From: Porticoccaceae bacterium
GTDB taxonomy: Bacteria; Pseudomonadota; Gammaproteobacteria; Pseudomonadales; Porticoccaceae
Reading direction: 5' to 3'
Assembly: GCA_030741175.1 (NCBI GenBank)
Contig: JASLVT010000003.1
Span: forward strand, 2,327 to 25,002
Length of the DNA stretch: 22,676 nucleotides
The notes under the pieces are model-generated. The model had not been told where the DNA came from. It was given only the letters and a program-made list of their open reading frames with translations, and searched no databases. A program made the translations under genes and the position numbers. Position 1 is the stretch's first letter. Each line of letters starts with the position of its first letter. This document shows positions 7,491-16,177 of this stretch, in pieces.

Positions 7491-9155
7491 ATGTGGCGAA
7501 TATTGTTGTTGGTTTTATTATTGAGTGGCTGTAGTCAAGACGCTGAGCAAAGCTCGGCATCGAATGATAGCCAAGACACCCAATCCCGACCCAATATTTT
7601 ATTGATTGTTGCCGATGATCTTGGTTACTCAGATATAGGACCTTTTGGCAGTGAAATATCCACGCCCACTTTAGATAAGCTAGCCGCTGAAGGAATGTCA
7701 TTTACTCAGTTTTACAGTGGTCCAACCTGCTCTGTTACTCGGGCGATGATAATGAGTGGTATGGACAGCCATATTGCCGGACTTGGCAATATGGCTGAGA
7801 CCGTAGCAGATAATCAAATGGGACAGCCTGGCTATGAAGGTTACCTTAGTAACAATGTTGACACCATTGCCGAGGTGCTCAATGCCGCCGGCTACCACAC
7901 CTATATGTCAGGCAAATGGCATCTAGGTATGCATCCAGATCAGTCTCCCCGAAACAGGGGGTTCGATAAATCCTTTGCCTTGCTCTATGGTGGCGGTAGT
8001 CACTTTGCAGATATGGCGGGTGGCGATGAACATCGACATCCTTTGCTATATCGCGACGATGGACGTTTGGTAAAAGCATTACCGAAAGACTTTTATTCAA
8101 CTACTTTTTACACAGATCGGTTAATTGAACAGATTGATAGTGGCCGACATGACAACAAGCCATTTTTTGCTTATTTAGCCTATACCGCGCCCCATTGGCC
8201 ATTGCAGGCGCCCGATGCGGTGATTGATAAGTATCGCGGTGCTTACGATATAGGTTATGACGCGGTGCGCGAACGTCGATTTGCCGAGCAACAAAAACGC
8301 GGTCTTTTCCCTTCGTCAATCAAGGCGCCAACGCGACCGAGCTATGTTAAACCCTGGCAGCAACTCAGTGATGACGAGCAGGTTTTTCATGCGCGTAATA
8401 TGGAAATCTATGCCGCCATGGTTGATTACATGGATGCGAGTATTGGGCGTATTCTGAGTTATCTCCGAGAGATAGGGCAGCTAGACAACAGCATTATCGT
8501 GTTTATCTCTGACAATGGCGCTGAACATTGGGATCTCAGTAGTGCACCTCCGCCGATTGGCAAGTTCGCAGCTAACTTTGACAATTCGCCTGAAAATACG
8601 GGTCGTGAGGGGTCATTCGTGTTCTATGGATCTGAGTGGGCGCATGTCAGCAATACCCCTTTCAGCCGCTATAAAGGAACAACCTATGAAGGCGGTATTC
8701 GATCACCAGCCATTGTCTATTGGCCTGATAAAATCGCCCAAGGTCAATTGAGTCGTGCCGTCACTCATAGCACCGATTGGTTCCCAACCTTTGCCGAATT
8801 GGCGGGAGCTGAAATAAAAAATGTATCTGGAAAAAGTCTTGTGGCGCTGTTGACTGGTGCCGTTGATAACGTGCGGACTTCTAGTGACGCTGTTGGTTTC
8901 GAGGTATGGAGAAAACGGGGTATTGTGGCCCATGACTTTAAGTTGGTTAGCTCTGGAAAACCCAATGAAATAGTCGACTGGCAGCTCTATAACGTGAACA
9001 CAGACCCCTCAGAGCAAACTGATCTTGCAGCGGCGCAACCTCAGATGTTTAGTAATTTATTGCGATTGTGGGATGAGTATGTAGATGATAATAATGTTAT
9101 TTTGCCTGAGGGCCCGTTTACTGTGAGGCCGGTAGGGGAAAAGCCAACGGAATAA
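7491..9155 (+). CDS. Type I arylsulfatase, AtsA-like lipoprotein
   Basis: A 554-residue sulfatase closely resembling Pseudomonas AtsA over its length. The start MWRILLLVLLLSGC is a lipoprotein signal with lipidated Cys14, followed by a Ser/Gln-rich linker. Metal and active-site blocks are IVADDLGYSD, the formylglycine motif CSVTR (Cys80-Arg84), SGKWHLG, APHWPLQAP and ISDNGAEHW. Cys80 must be oxidised to formylglycine for activity; the usual motif is C-x-P-x-R, and here Pro is Val. It should hydrolyse aryl sulfate esters in the periplasm to phenol and sulfate; the maturation enzyme is not in the window. I chose ATG 7491 over ATG 7458 because the lipoprotein signal begins there. It is 141 bases after the other sulfatase-like gene. 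The family is sure; the substrate is unknown. Confidence 0.92.
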   Translation: MWRILLLVLLLSGCSQDAEQSSASNDSQDTQSRPNILLIVADDLGYSDIGPFGSEISTPTLDKLAAEGMSFTQFYSGPTCSVTRAMIMSGMDSHIAGLGNMAETVADNQMGQPGYEGYLSNNVDTIAEVLNAAGYHTYMSGKWHLGMHPDQSPRNRGFDKSFALLYGGGSHFADMAGGDEHRHPLLYRDDGRLVKALPKDFYSTTFYTDRLIEQIDSGRHDNKPFFAYLAYTAPHWPLQAPDAVIDKYRGAYDIGYDAVRERRFAEQQKRGLFPSSIKAPTRPSYVKPWQQLSDDEQVFHARNMEIYAAMVDYMDASIGRILSYLREIGQLDNSIIVFISDNGAEHWDLSSAPPPIGKFAANFDNSPENTGREGSFVFYGSEWAHVSNTPFSRYKGTTYEGGIRSPAIVYWPDKIAQGQLSRAVTHSTDWFPTFAELAGAEIKNVSGKSLVALLTGAVDNVRTSSDAVGFEVWRKRGIVAHDFKLVSSGKPNEIVDWQLYNVNTDPSEQTDLAAAQPQMFSNLLRLWDEYVDDNNVILPEGPFTVRPVGEKPTE

Positions 9156-9374
9156 TGCGTATTAGATTGAATCCATTGGAGTTCAGTTAATTGGGTACTG
9201 TGGACAGTGTCGCATCCTGAACTTGCCGGCTGGGGTCTATAGGACGCGTTTTGCGAACAATATGTCTCATACGGTGTGCATTATCAGCTGAATATCTATC
9301 GAATATAGTATTGTATATTGATAGGAAAACTACATGATTAGGGAGTTTTCCCACTAGCGGAAGGGGATTAAATT
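9156..9374. promoter_or_regulatory. Intergenic region before the MFS permease, with two adjacent inverted repeats
   Basis: A 219-base gap without a gene. TATCG-AATATA (9297-9307) is inverted as TATATT-GATA (9314-9323) with one bulged base. Immediately after it, GGAAAACT (9324-9331) is inverted as AGTTTTCC (9344-9351) around a 12-base loop. Both lie just upstream of the AAGGGG ribosome-binding site at 9361-9366. They could be operators or 5' leader hairpins; the promoter itself was not identified with confidence. Confidence 0.45.
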
Positions 9375-10589
9375 GTGAGCGAGTTTACGTACGGTTGGAA
9401 GTCATTATTGGCGGCAACGATTGGCACAATGTGTGGCATATTCACATTAACAAACTACACACAGGGTTTTTTTGTCGGGCCAGTTACCAGTGAATTTGGT
9501 TGGAGCGCACCGCAATTTTTCCTTAGTTATACTGTTCTGATGTGCTCTGGACTTCTAACTGGGCCCCTTATCGGCTTTATTGCACAGAAGGTTGGACTTC
9601 GTACCGTTGGCATTATTGGTTTAATAGGTCATTCGTTAGCCTATGTTGTACTGTCATTAAATAATGGTTCGTTAATGCTCTGGTATCTGAGCTGGGCACT
9701 GGTGGCTATTCTCGGTGCTGGGTCACTGCCGATTATATGGACCGGCGTACTCAATAACTGGTTTACTAAACACCGCGGTAAGGCTATCGGCATTACCATG
9801 GCGGGCACTGGATTGGGTGCTTTCTTGCTACCGCCGATCGTAGAATTTCTTATTGCTAATCATGGGTGGCGAGTAGCTTATCGCGGCATTGGCTTGGGCG
9901 CGTTGTGTATATCCCTTCCTATCGTACTGGCTTTGTTTAAAGAAAAACCCGAAGCTAGCATGGTGGCCGAAACGCAAGAGACAGGCAATCAAGTAAAGAC
10001 TTGGGGTTTGACTACCCCTGAGGCAGTTCGCACCAAACAATTCTGGATTTTAGGGGTAGTTTTATTTCTGACGGTTATTGTTGTAGCAGGTTGGCTATCA
10101 AACTTTGAACGTATTATGACCGAGCAAGGTTTCGAGCGTAGTTCAATTGCGCAAATTGCCGCAGTGATGGGGCTGACGGTGATCTTAGGTCGACTGATGG
10201 TGGGTGCGTTGGTTGATCGTTTTTGGGCGCCCGGTGTTGCAGCATGTTTTTTCCTTGTTGCCACGCTTGGACTATTGGTTTTGATTATGACTCAAGTGAC
10301 CTTGTTCTCGGCTTTGGTGGTTGCAGTGATGATCGGTCTGGCGGCGGGAGCCGAGCTAGATTTGTTGGCCTATTTGACCAGTAAATATTTTGGGCCTGCC
10401 CATTACCCTGCTGTTTTTGGTGTGATTATCGCCTTCTTTACTGTCGGAGCAGGTCTGGCGCCACCGATTTTTGGTATGGCAGCACAGGTGTTTCAAGGGT
10501 ACGAAACAGTACTAATGATTTCAGTGGGTTTACTGCTTTTATCGATAGTTTTGTTTTTATCATTGGGACAATATCCGGAAGAGGAGTAA
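9375..10589 (+). CDS. MFS permease, monocarboxylate/oxalate-formate antiporter-like
   Basis: A 404-residue Major Facilitator protein with about 12 membrane segments in two halves, split by a charged loop near residues 190-215 (KEKPEASMVAETQETGNQVK). LPIIWTGVLNNWFTKHRGKAIG is typical of the monocarboxylate transporter/OFA-like branch, so a carboxylate, perhaps an aromatic acid, is a plausible substrate. The start is GTG 9375 with AAGGGG at 9361-9366 eight bases upstream. It precedes ligAB on the same strand, but a perfect 10-base hairpin and 150 bases separate them, so it may be its own unit or read through. It could bring protocatechuate or its precursors across the inner membrane after periplasmic desulfation. 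The MFS call is sure; the substrate is inference. Confidence 0.88.
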   Translation: MSEFTYGWKSLLAATIGTMCGIFTLTNYTQGFFVGPVTSEFGWSAPQFFLSYTVLMCSGLLTGPLIGFIAQKVGLRTVGIIGLIGHSLAYVVLSLNNGSLMLWYLSWALVAILGAGSLPIIWTGVLNNWFTKHRGKAIGITMAGTGLGAFLLPPIVEFLIANHGWRVAYRGIGLGALCISLPIVLALFKEKPEASMVAETQETGNQVKTWGLTTPEAVRTKQFWILGVVLFLTVIVVAGWLSNFERIMTEQGFERSSIAQIAAVMGLTVILGRLMVGALVDRFWAPGVAACFFLVATLGLLVLIMTQVTLFSALVVAVMIGLAAGAELDLLAYLTSKYFGPAHYPAVFGVIIAFFTVGAGLAPPIFGMAAQVFQGYETVLMISVGLLLLSIVLFLSLGQYPEEE

Positions 10590-10607
10590 CATCCAGTTAT
10601 CGACTTA

Positions 10608-10630
10608 GACGGCGATTAAGAATCGCCGTC
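10608..10630 (+). terminator. Perfect 10-bp hairpin after the MFS gene
   Basis: GACGGCGATT (10608-10617) and AATCGCCGTC (10621-10630) pair perfectly around a three-base loop AAG, starting 19 bases after the MFS stop. No T tract follows, so efficient intrinsic termination is not certain; it may instead protect the 3' end of the transcript. Confidence 0.5.
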
Positions 10631-10740
10631 AGTCCATATTAATAATCCATACATTATCTGAATGTAATTGATTGCTTGAGTGTTGACTGAAGCTGTCATT
10701 TATTTTTTGACCATCACGACTATGCATTGGAGTCGCAATA

Positions 10741-11971
<1,231 letters not shown>

Positions 11972-12060
11972 GTCGGCAATTGAGTATCTTTACCTTGCGT
12001 AGACAATCTTGGCTAAACCATATCCTCATGTCCATATTACGCTAGTCCAGAGATATAAAG

Positions 12061-13446
12061 TTGCTCATTGAAAAAGATAGGTTTACTCAGAACGTCGTGC
12101 TGCTAGTTGTCTGTGCTGGCTCTATGATGTCTCCTCTGACAATGTCATCTGTGAATATCGCCATGCCTGTTATGGCCGCTGAGTTGCGAGCTGATGCTAG
12201 CTTGATTAGTTGGTTGCCAACGATATTTCTGGTGAGCAATGTCGCGTTAATGCTGCCTTTTGGCAAATTAGCTGACAACATTGGGCGCAAGCGGGTCTAT
12301 ATGAGCGGGCTGATTGTCACTGCAATGGCGTCATCAGGTGCGGCGATGGCGACAACTATTGAGGGTATACTGTTTTGTCGTTTTGTTCAGGGTGGCGCAT
12401 CAGCGATGACCTTGGGAACGGGCGTTGCCATGATTACCTCCGTCTATCCGGCCAACAAGCGAGGTATGGCAATCGGTATCAATTCAGCTTGCATTTATAT
12501 TGGACTCACCATTGCTCCAGTACTAGGAGGTATCGTTACCGAGTTGCTCGGTTGGCGCTGGGTCTTCGCGATGCCAGCACCAATTGCACTGATTTTGGTG
12601 ACACTGATTGCTATTTTCGTTAAAGGCGATTGGCGCAAAGAACGGCAGGTTCCTTTCGACTGGCAGGGTGCAGTAATCTTTGGCACAGGCACTACAGTCT
12701 TCGTTATCGCTCTTACTGAATTGCCACAATGGAACTATGTACTGATGTTGTTGGCGTCACTGATGTTGATGGCGTTGTTTATATGGCATCAGTCAACTAT
12801 TGACCAGCCATTAATTCGCTGGCAAATGTTTACGCAAAGTCGCCTGTATTCCTGTTCATTGGCTGCGGCATTTTTTATGTATGCGAGCCTCTATCCACTA
12901 GTTTTCTTGTTGAGCCTTTATTTGCAATATATCCACCAATTGAGTCCCTCAGATACAGGCAAGATAATATTGATGCAAGGCGTCGCAATGGCCATCTTAG
13001 CGCCGTTATCTGGTCGCCTGTCAGACAGTATTCAGCCGCGTAAAATAGCCACGCTAGGTTGCCTTGTTGTTGCTAGCGGTTTTTTAATGCTGGCGCAGTT
13101 GGATATGACCACAACACCATTCTATATCGGTAGCTCATTCTTTCTGATTGGCATTGGTATGGGTCTATTTACCAGCCCCAATAATAATGCGGTCCTCAGT
13201 GCCGTGAACAATAAAGATCTTGGAGTTGCTACAGCGACGATGAACTTAGCCCGCGTGATGGGAAACGTTATCGGTATGAGTGTAGTGAATTTATTGATTA
13301 ATACTCATCTGGGAGATAAGCAAATTATTCCTCAGCATTACAGCGCATTGGAAACAACTATTAGTGCTGCGATTATGATTTCACTGGTATATGTAGTAGT
13401 TGGTACTGTTATGTCTGCGTTGCGCGGCAAAGAAAAGTATCAGTGA
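12061..13446 (+). CDS. MFS transporter, DHA2 (EmrB/QacA-like) family
   Basis: A 461-residue Major Facilitator protein of the DHA2 branch with 13-14 predicted membrane segments. Landmarks are the first-helix block MSSVNIAMPVMAAEL, motif A GKLADNIGRKRVY, APVLGG (motif C region) in helix 5, and the extra central helices of the 14-segment type. Most characterised DHA2 members export drugs or toxic aromatics by proton antiport, so efflux of excess aromatic acids or intermediates fits; import cannot be excluded. The reading frame begins at TTG 12061 with a weak AGAGA-like site about 8 bases upstream; starting at ATG 12124 would remove most of helix 1, so I kept TTG. It lies between ligB and the GST gene on the same strand. 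The substrate is inference. Confidence 0.87.
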   Translation: MLIEKDRFTQNVVLLVVCAGSMMSPLTMSSVNIAMPVMAAELRADASLISWLPTIFLVSNVALMLPFGKLADNIGRKRVYMSGLIVTAMASSGAAMATTIEGILFCRFVQGGASAMTLGTGVAMITSVYPANKRGMAIGINSACIYIGLTIAPVLGGIVTELLGWRWVFAMPAPIALILVTLIAIFVKGDWRKERQVPFDWQGAVIFGTGTTVFVIALTELPQWNYVLMLLASLMLMALFIWHQSTIDQPLIRWQMFTQSRLYSCSLAAAFFMYASLYPLVFLLSLYLQYIHQLSPSDTGKIILMQGVAMAILAPLSGRLSDSIQPRKIATLGCLVVASGFLMLAQLDMTTTPFYIGSSFFLIGIGMGLFTSPNNNAVLSAVNNKDLGVATATMNLARVMGNVIGMSVVNLLINTHLGDKQIIPQHYSALETTISAAIMISLVYVVVGTVMSALRGKEKYQ

Positions 13447-13501
13447 GTGATATCCATGGCCAGCGATGAAGTTACACAATGATTTTTTTAGGGGGTGAAT
13501 C

Positions 13502-14296
13502 ATGTTGAAGTTATATCACAACGATATGTCTTCTTGTGCACAGAAAGTACGTTTTGTGCTAGCTGAAAAAAAACTGCAATGGCATAGCGAAGAGCTCAAT
13601 CTGCGTCGAGGTGATCAACAGCGACCAGCCTATTTGAAAATTAATCCAAAGGGGCTAGTACCCGCGTTGGATCATGATGGCAATATTTTGGTTGAATCCA
13701 ATATTATTGTCGATTATCTGAATGAGTCATTTCCTCAACCAGCCTTAATGCCCGATACGCCACTTGAGCGTGCGGCCGTTCGCTGGTGGATGAAAAAGCT
13801 AGATGATGGACTTCATTTAGAGGTTGCCGCATTGAGTTTTGGTATCGCTTTTCGGCTGCAGTTGCTTGATGTTTATGACGGTGATCGCCAACGTATTAAC
13901 CGGCACCTCGAGGCAATCCCAGATGCCTATATGCGTGATGTGCAAACTCAAGTGATGGCGGAGGGTATTGAGTCGCCACGCTTTATTAGAGCAGTCCATG
14001 CATTTGATTATTTGTTGGCGGGGTTGGACACAGAATTAGCCCAGCGAGAGTGGATTGGTAGCGATAATATGAGTTTGGCTGATATTGCTTTGGCGCCTTA
14101 CGCAACTCGTCTTGACCATTTGCATCTGCAAGGTATGTGGCAAGATAGGCCGCACTTTAAACGCTGGTACGAGCAGATCAAATTAACATCCGGGTACCAG
14201 CAGGGGTTAGCGGACTGGTTTAATCCTCAATATCTGGCGCTTATGGATAGCGCTGGTGCCGAGGCATGGCCAAAAATTATGGCGCTACTAGAATAG
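13502..14296 (+). CDS. Glutathione S-transferase, LigF/beta-etherase-like
   Basis: A 264-residue cytosolic GST. The thioredoxin-like N domain (1-80) has MSSCAQKVRFVLAEK at the active site, INPKGLVPALDHDG with the cis-Pro, and VESNIIVDYL, whose Glu-Ser binds the gamma-glutamyl group of glutathione. An all-helical C domain follows from about residue 90 (WIGSDNMSLADIALAPY). Length and the order of motifs resemble LigF-type beta-aryl etherases and related GSTs, which attack aryl ethers with glutathione. GGGGG at 13491-13495 is six bases before ATG 13502. Lying among lig genes, with a glutathione reductase ending the ligUKJI operon, it suggests a glutathione-dependent entry step. Many GSTs of this clade are uncharacterised, so dehalogenase, isomerase or detoxification roles remain possible. 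The GST call is sure, etherase is a hypothesis. Confidence 0.9.
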   Translation: MLKLYHNDMSSCAQKVRFVLAEKKLQWHSEELNLRRGDQQRPAYLKINPKGLVPALDHDGNILVESNIIVDYLNESFPQPALMPDTPLERAAVRWWMKKLDDGLHLEVAALSFGIAFRLQLLDVYDGDRQRINRHLEAIPDAYMRDVQTQVMAEGIESPRFIRAVHAFDYLLAGLDTELAQREWIGSDNMSLADIALAPYATRLDHLHLQGMWQDRPHFKRWYEQIKLTSGYQQGLADWFNPQYLALMDSAGAEAWPKIMALLE

Positions 14297-14304
14297 CGTT
14301 AAAT

Positions 14305-14344
14305 TAGGCTGTGCTTTACTCTTCAGCCTAGGTATTAGCACAGC
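14305..14344. terminator. Possible overlapping hairpins between convergent GST and DLH genes
   Basis: TAGGCT (14305-14310) pairs with AGCCTA (14325-14330), and the overlapping GCTGTGCT (14308-14315) pairs with AGCACAGC (14337-14344). The two stems exclude each other. They cover the short gap between the two convergent stops and the last codons of the DLH gene. No T tract is seen on either side, so terminator activity is uncertain. Confidence 0.35.
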
Positions 14345-14993
14345 TGAGAAAACTAAGTAACCGTTGCTCTGCTAATGCAGTGCTAGAGGCATGAAAACTG
14401 GATCGAGCATGATTGGCAAAGGCATGGCCGGCCTGTTGATAAATATGGATATCACTATCAGCATTTGCTGTGCGCACCTGCGCTATAACCTCTGAGCTTA
14501 TAGCATTGTCTTGCGCGCCAAAATGAAACTGAAAAGGACAGTTGGGTTGCTGATGTAAATAATTTTGTAGCCGCGTACCATAAAAGGCCGCACCGGCATT
14601 GACCTGCAGATGGCAGGCGGCAAAGTAGGCAATGCCACCACCCCAACAATAACCGACCAGTGCTGTGTTATCGCTATCCAAGGCATCAATAGCGGCCTGC
14701 AAGTCGAGTAGAAGATGCTGTTGATTGCAGGCGTCTGCAAGGGCTTTACCGCGCTCAATTTGGTCATAATCAAGGCAGGTGTTGCGCTCAATGCGATCAA
14801 ACAATGAAGGCACTATGGTTTTGTAGCCGAGTGTAGCAAAGTGCTCGGCCAACTCTTGCATCTGTGCTGTTACGCCAAATATTTCATGTAATAAAATGAT
14901 GCCACCGACTGCGGGTTGATCAGGTGAAGCTACATAGGCGGATAACCTATGGCCGTCATTGGTATCGAGACTGATATCTGTGCAATAGGGCAT
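14328..14993 (-). CDS. Dienelactone hydrolase family protein
   Basis: A 221-residue alpha/beta hydrolase of the dienelactone hydrolase family with normal length. The nucleophile Cys116 lies in GYCWGGG, the acid is Asp162 (GAQDNAI) and the base is His190 (QAGHAFANHAR), the Cys-Asp-His triad of this family; ILLHEIFGV near residue 33 is the oxyanion-loop block. GAGGAAA precedes ATG 14993. True dienelactone hydrolase acts in chlorocatechol and hydroxyquinol breakdown; no step of the protocatechuate 4,5 route needs it, since LigI handles the pyrone. It may open a lactone from a related substrate or be a general esterase. It is transcribed against the GST and diverges from ligC over 232 bases, so it might share regulation with ligC. 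The family is sure; the role is unknown. Confidence 0.9.
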   Translation of the reverse strand: MPYCTDISLDTNDGHRLSAYVASPDQPAVGGIILLHEIFGVTAQMQELAEHFATLGYKTIVPSLFDRIERNTCLDYDQIERGKALADACNQQHLLLDLQAAIDALDSDNTALVGYCWGGGIAYFAACHLQVNAGAAFYGTRLQNYLHQQPNCPFQFHFGAQDNAISSEVIAQVRTANADSDIHIYQQAGHAFANHARSSFHASSTALAEQRLLSFLSCANT

Positions 14994-15225
14994 CTGTTTT
15001 CCTCAGGATTTACTGGCCTGTTGATGACAAGATAATGCCATAAATAATAGGTTGAGAGGGTCATCAAAAAAATATGGATATGCATGAGAACTAGACGAAT
15101 TTCGATGAAATACAGGTTCGATAAATGGATGTTTGCAATATGATCAAATAGAGTGTCAGTGCCCATAAATATTAATATTCTTTTGGGTAGCAGTGTTTTC
15201 TCGTTTAATAAAGGCCTGAGAGTTT
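14994..15225. promoter_or_regulatory. Divergent promoter region, DLH gene / ligC
   Basis: A 232-base gap with no convincing ORF. TTGATGAC (15021-15028) is inverted as GTCATCAA (15060-15067), 31 bases apart, 28 bases upstream of the DLH start. A self-complementary AATATTAATATT occupies 15168-15179, about 46 bases before ligC. Either could be a regulator site or part of a promoter; no clear -35/-10 pair was assigned. Confidence 0.45.
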
Positions 15226-16176
15226 ATGAAAATTTGTATGGTCGGCGAAGGCGCCTTCGCCAATAAACATTTGGATGCTATCGCACGCATTGAGGGTGTT
15301 GAGGTGGGTGCGATCTGTGGAGGTGTGGCCAATAGCACTGAGGCAGTGGCCCAAAAGCGCAATATACCCTTCTGGACTACGGATCTGTCTGAGGCGCTGT
15401 GCCAGCCTGGTATAGAAGCTGCGATTTTGGCAACGCCCACAGGAATGCATGCATCTCAGGCCATTCAGGTTATGCAAGCCGGTAAGCACGTGCTGATTGA
15501 GATTCCTATGGCCGATAACTTAGCAGATTCCGAAGAGTTGGTAAGGATACAGCAAGACACGGGTTTAGTTGCTATGGTCGATCATGTGCGGCGCTTTAAT
15601 CCTTCACATCAATGGATTTATCAGCGTATTAAATCTGGTGAGCTCAGGCTGCAACAGCTAGATGTACAGACGTATTTTTTTCGGCGTGAGAATATTAATG
15701 CGTTGGGTCAGCCACGCAGTTGGACTGATCATTTATTGTGGCACCACGCATGTCACACGGTTGATCTCTTTCAATATCAGACGGGTGGGCCGGCGACTGA
15801 AGTCTTTGCCTTGCAGGGACCGAAACATCAAGACATGGGTATTGCCATGGATATGTCCATCGGTATGAAGGCCACAACAGGTGCTATTTGTACTCTATCA
15901 TTATCATTTAATAATGAGGGGCCGCTGGGCACTTACTTCCGTTATATCTGTGATAATGGCACCTATATAGCCCGATATGATGACCTGTTTGATGGCTATG
16001 ACCAACCCATCGATTTGTCTCAGGTTGCTATCTCGACAGATGGTGTGGAATTAGCTGATCGCGAATTTTTTGCAGCTATTGCTGAAGGTAGGGAACCCAA
16101 TGCCAGCGTGCAACAATGCCTAGCGGCAATGAAAACACTAGATCGGCTCGAGCGTTCTCTGGTGGCTAACGCCTAA
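15226..16176 (+). CDS. ligC: 4-carboxy-2-hydroxymuconate-6-semialdehyde dehydrogenase
   Basis: A 316-residue Gfo/Idh/MocA-type oxidoreductase, the size of LigC. The N-terminal Rossmann domain holds VGEGAFANKHLDAI for NAD(P) binding, and HVLIEIPMADN sits where most family members have EKP, a feature I also recall from LigC. The C-terminal half carries blocks I recognise from LigC: RRFNPSHQWI, VQTYFFRRENINALGQPRSW, WTDHLLWHHACHTVDLF and GIAMDMSIGMKA. The enzyme oxidises the LigAB product, as its cyclic hemiacetal, to 2-pyrone-4,6-dicarboxylate in the cytoplasm. A weak GAGAG site precedes ATG 15226. It is separated from ligAB by three genes but follows them logically. Its stop is one base from the end of the convergent regulator gene. 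The call is strong. Confidence 0.93.
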   Translation: MKICMVGEGAFANKHLDAIARIEGVEVGAICGGVANSTEAVAQKRNIPFWTTDLSEALCQPGIEAAILATPTGMHASQAIQVMQAGKHVLIEIPMADNLADSEELVRIQQDTGLVAMVDHVRRFNPSHQWIYQRIKSGELRLQQLDVQTYFFRRENINALGQPRSWTDHLLWHHACHTVDLFQYQTGGPATEVFALQGPKHQDMGIAMDMSIGMKATTGAICTLSLSFNNEGPLGTYFRYICDNGTYIARYDDLFDGYDQPIDLSQVAISTDGVELADREFFAAIAEGREPNASVQQCLAAMKTLDRLERSLVANA

Positions 16177-16177
16177 C

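Noticed and set aside
15168..15179. AATATTAATATT palindrome upstream of ligC as a specific operator
   Set aside because: A pure A/T palindrome of this length is expected by chance in AT-rich promoter DNA; kept only as a note in the region entry.
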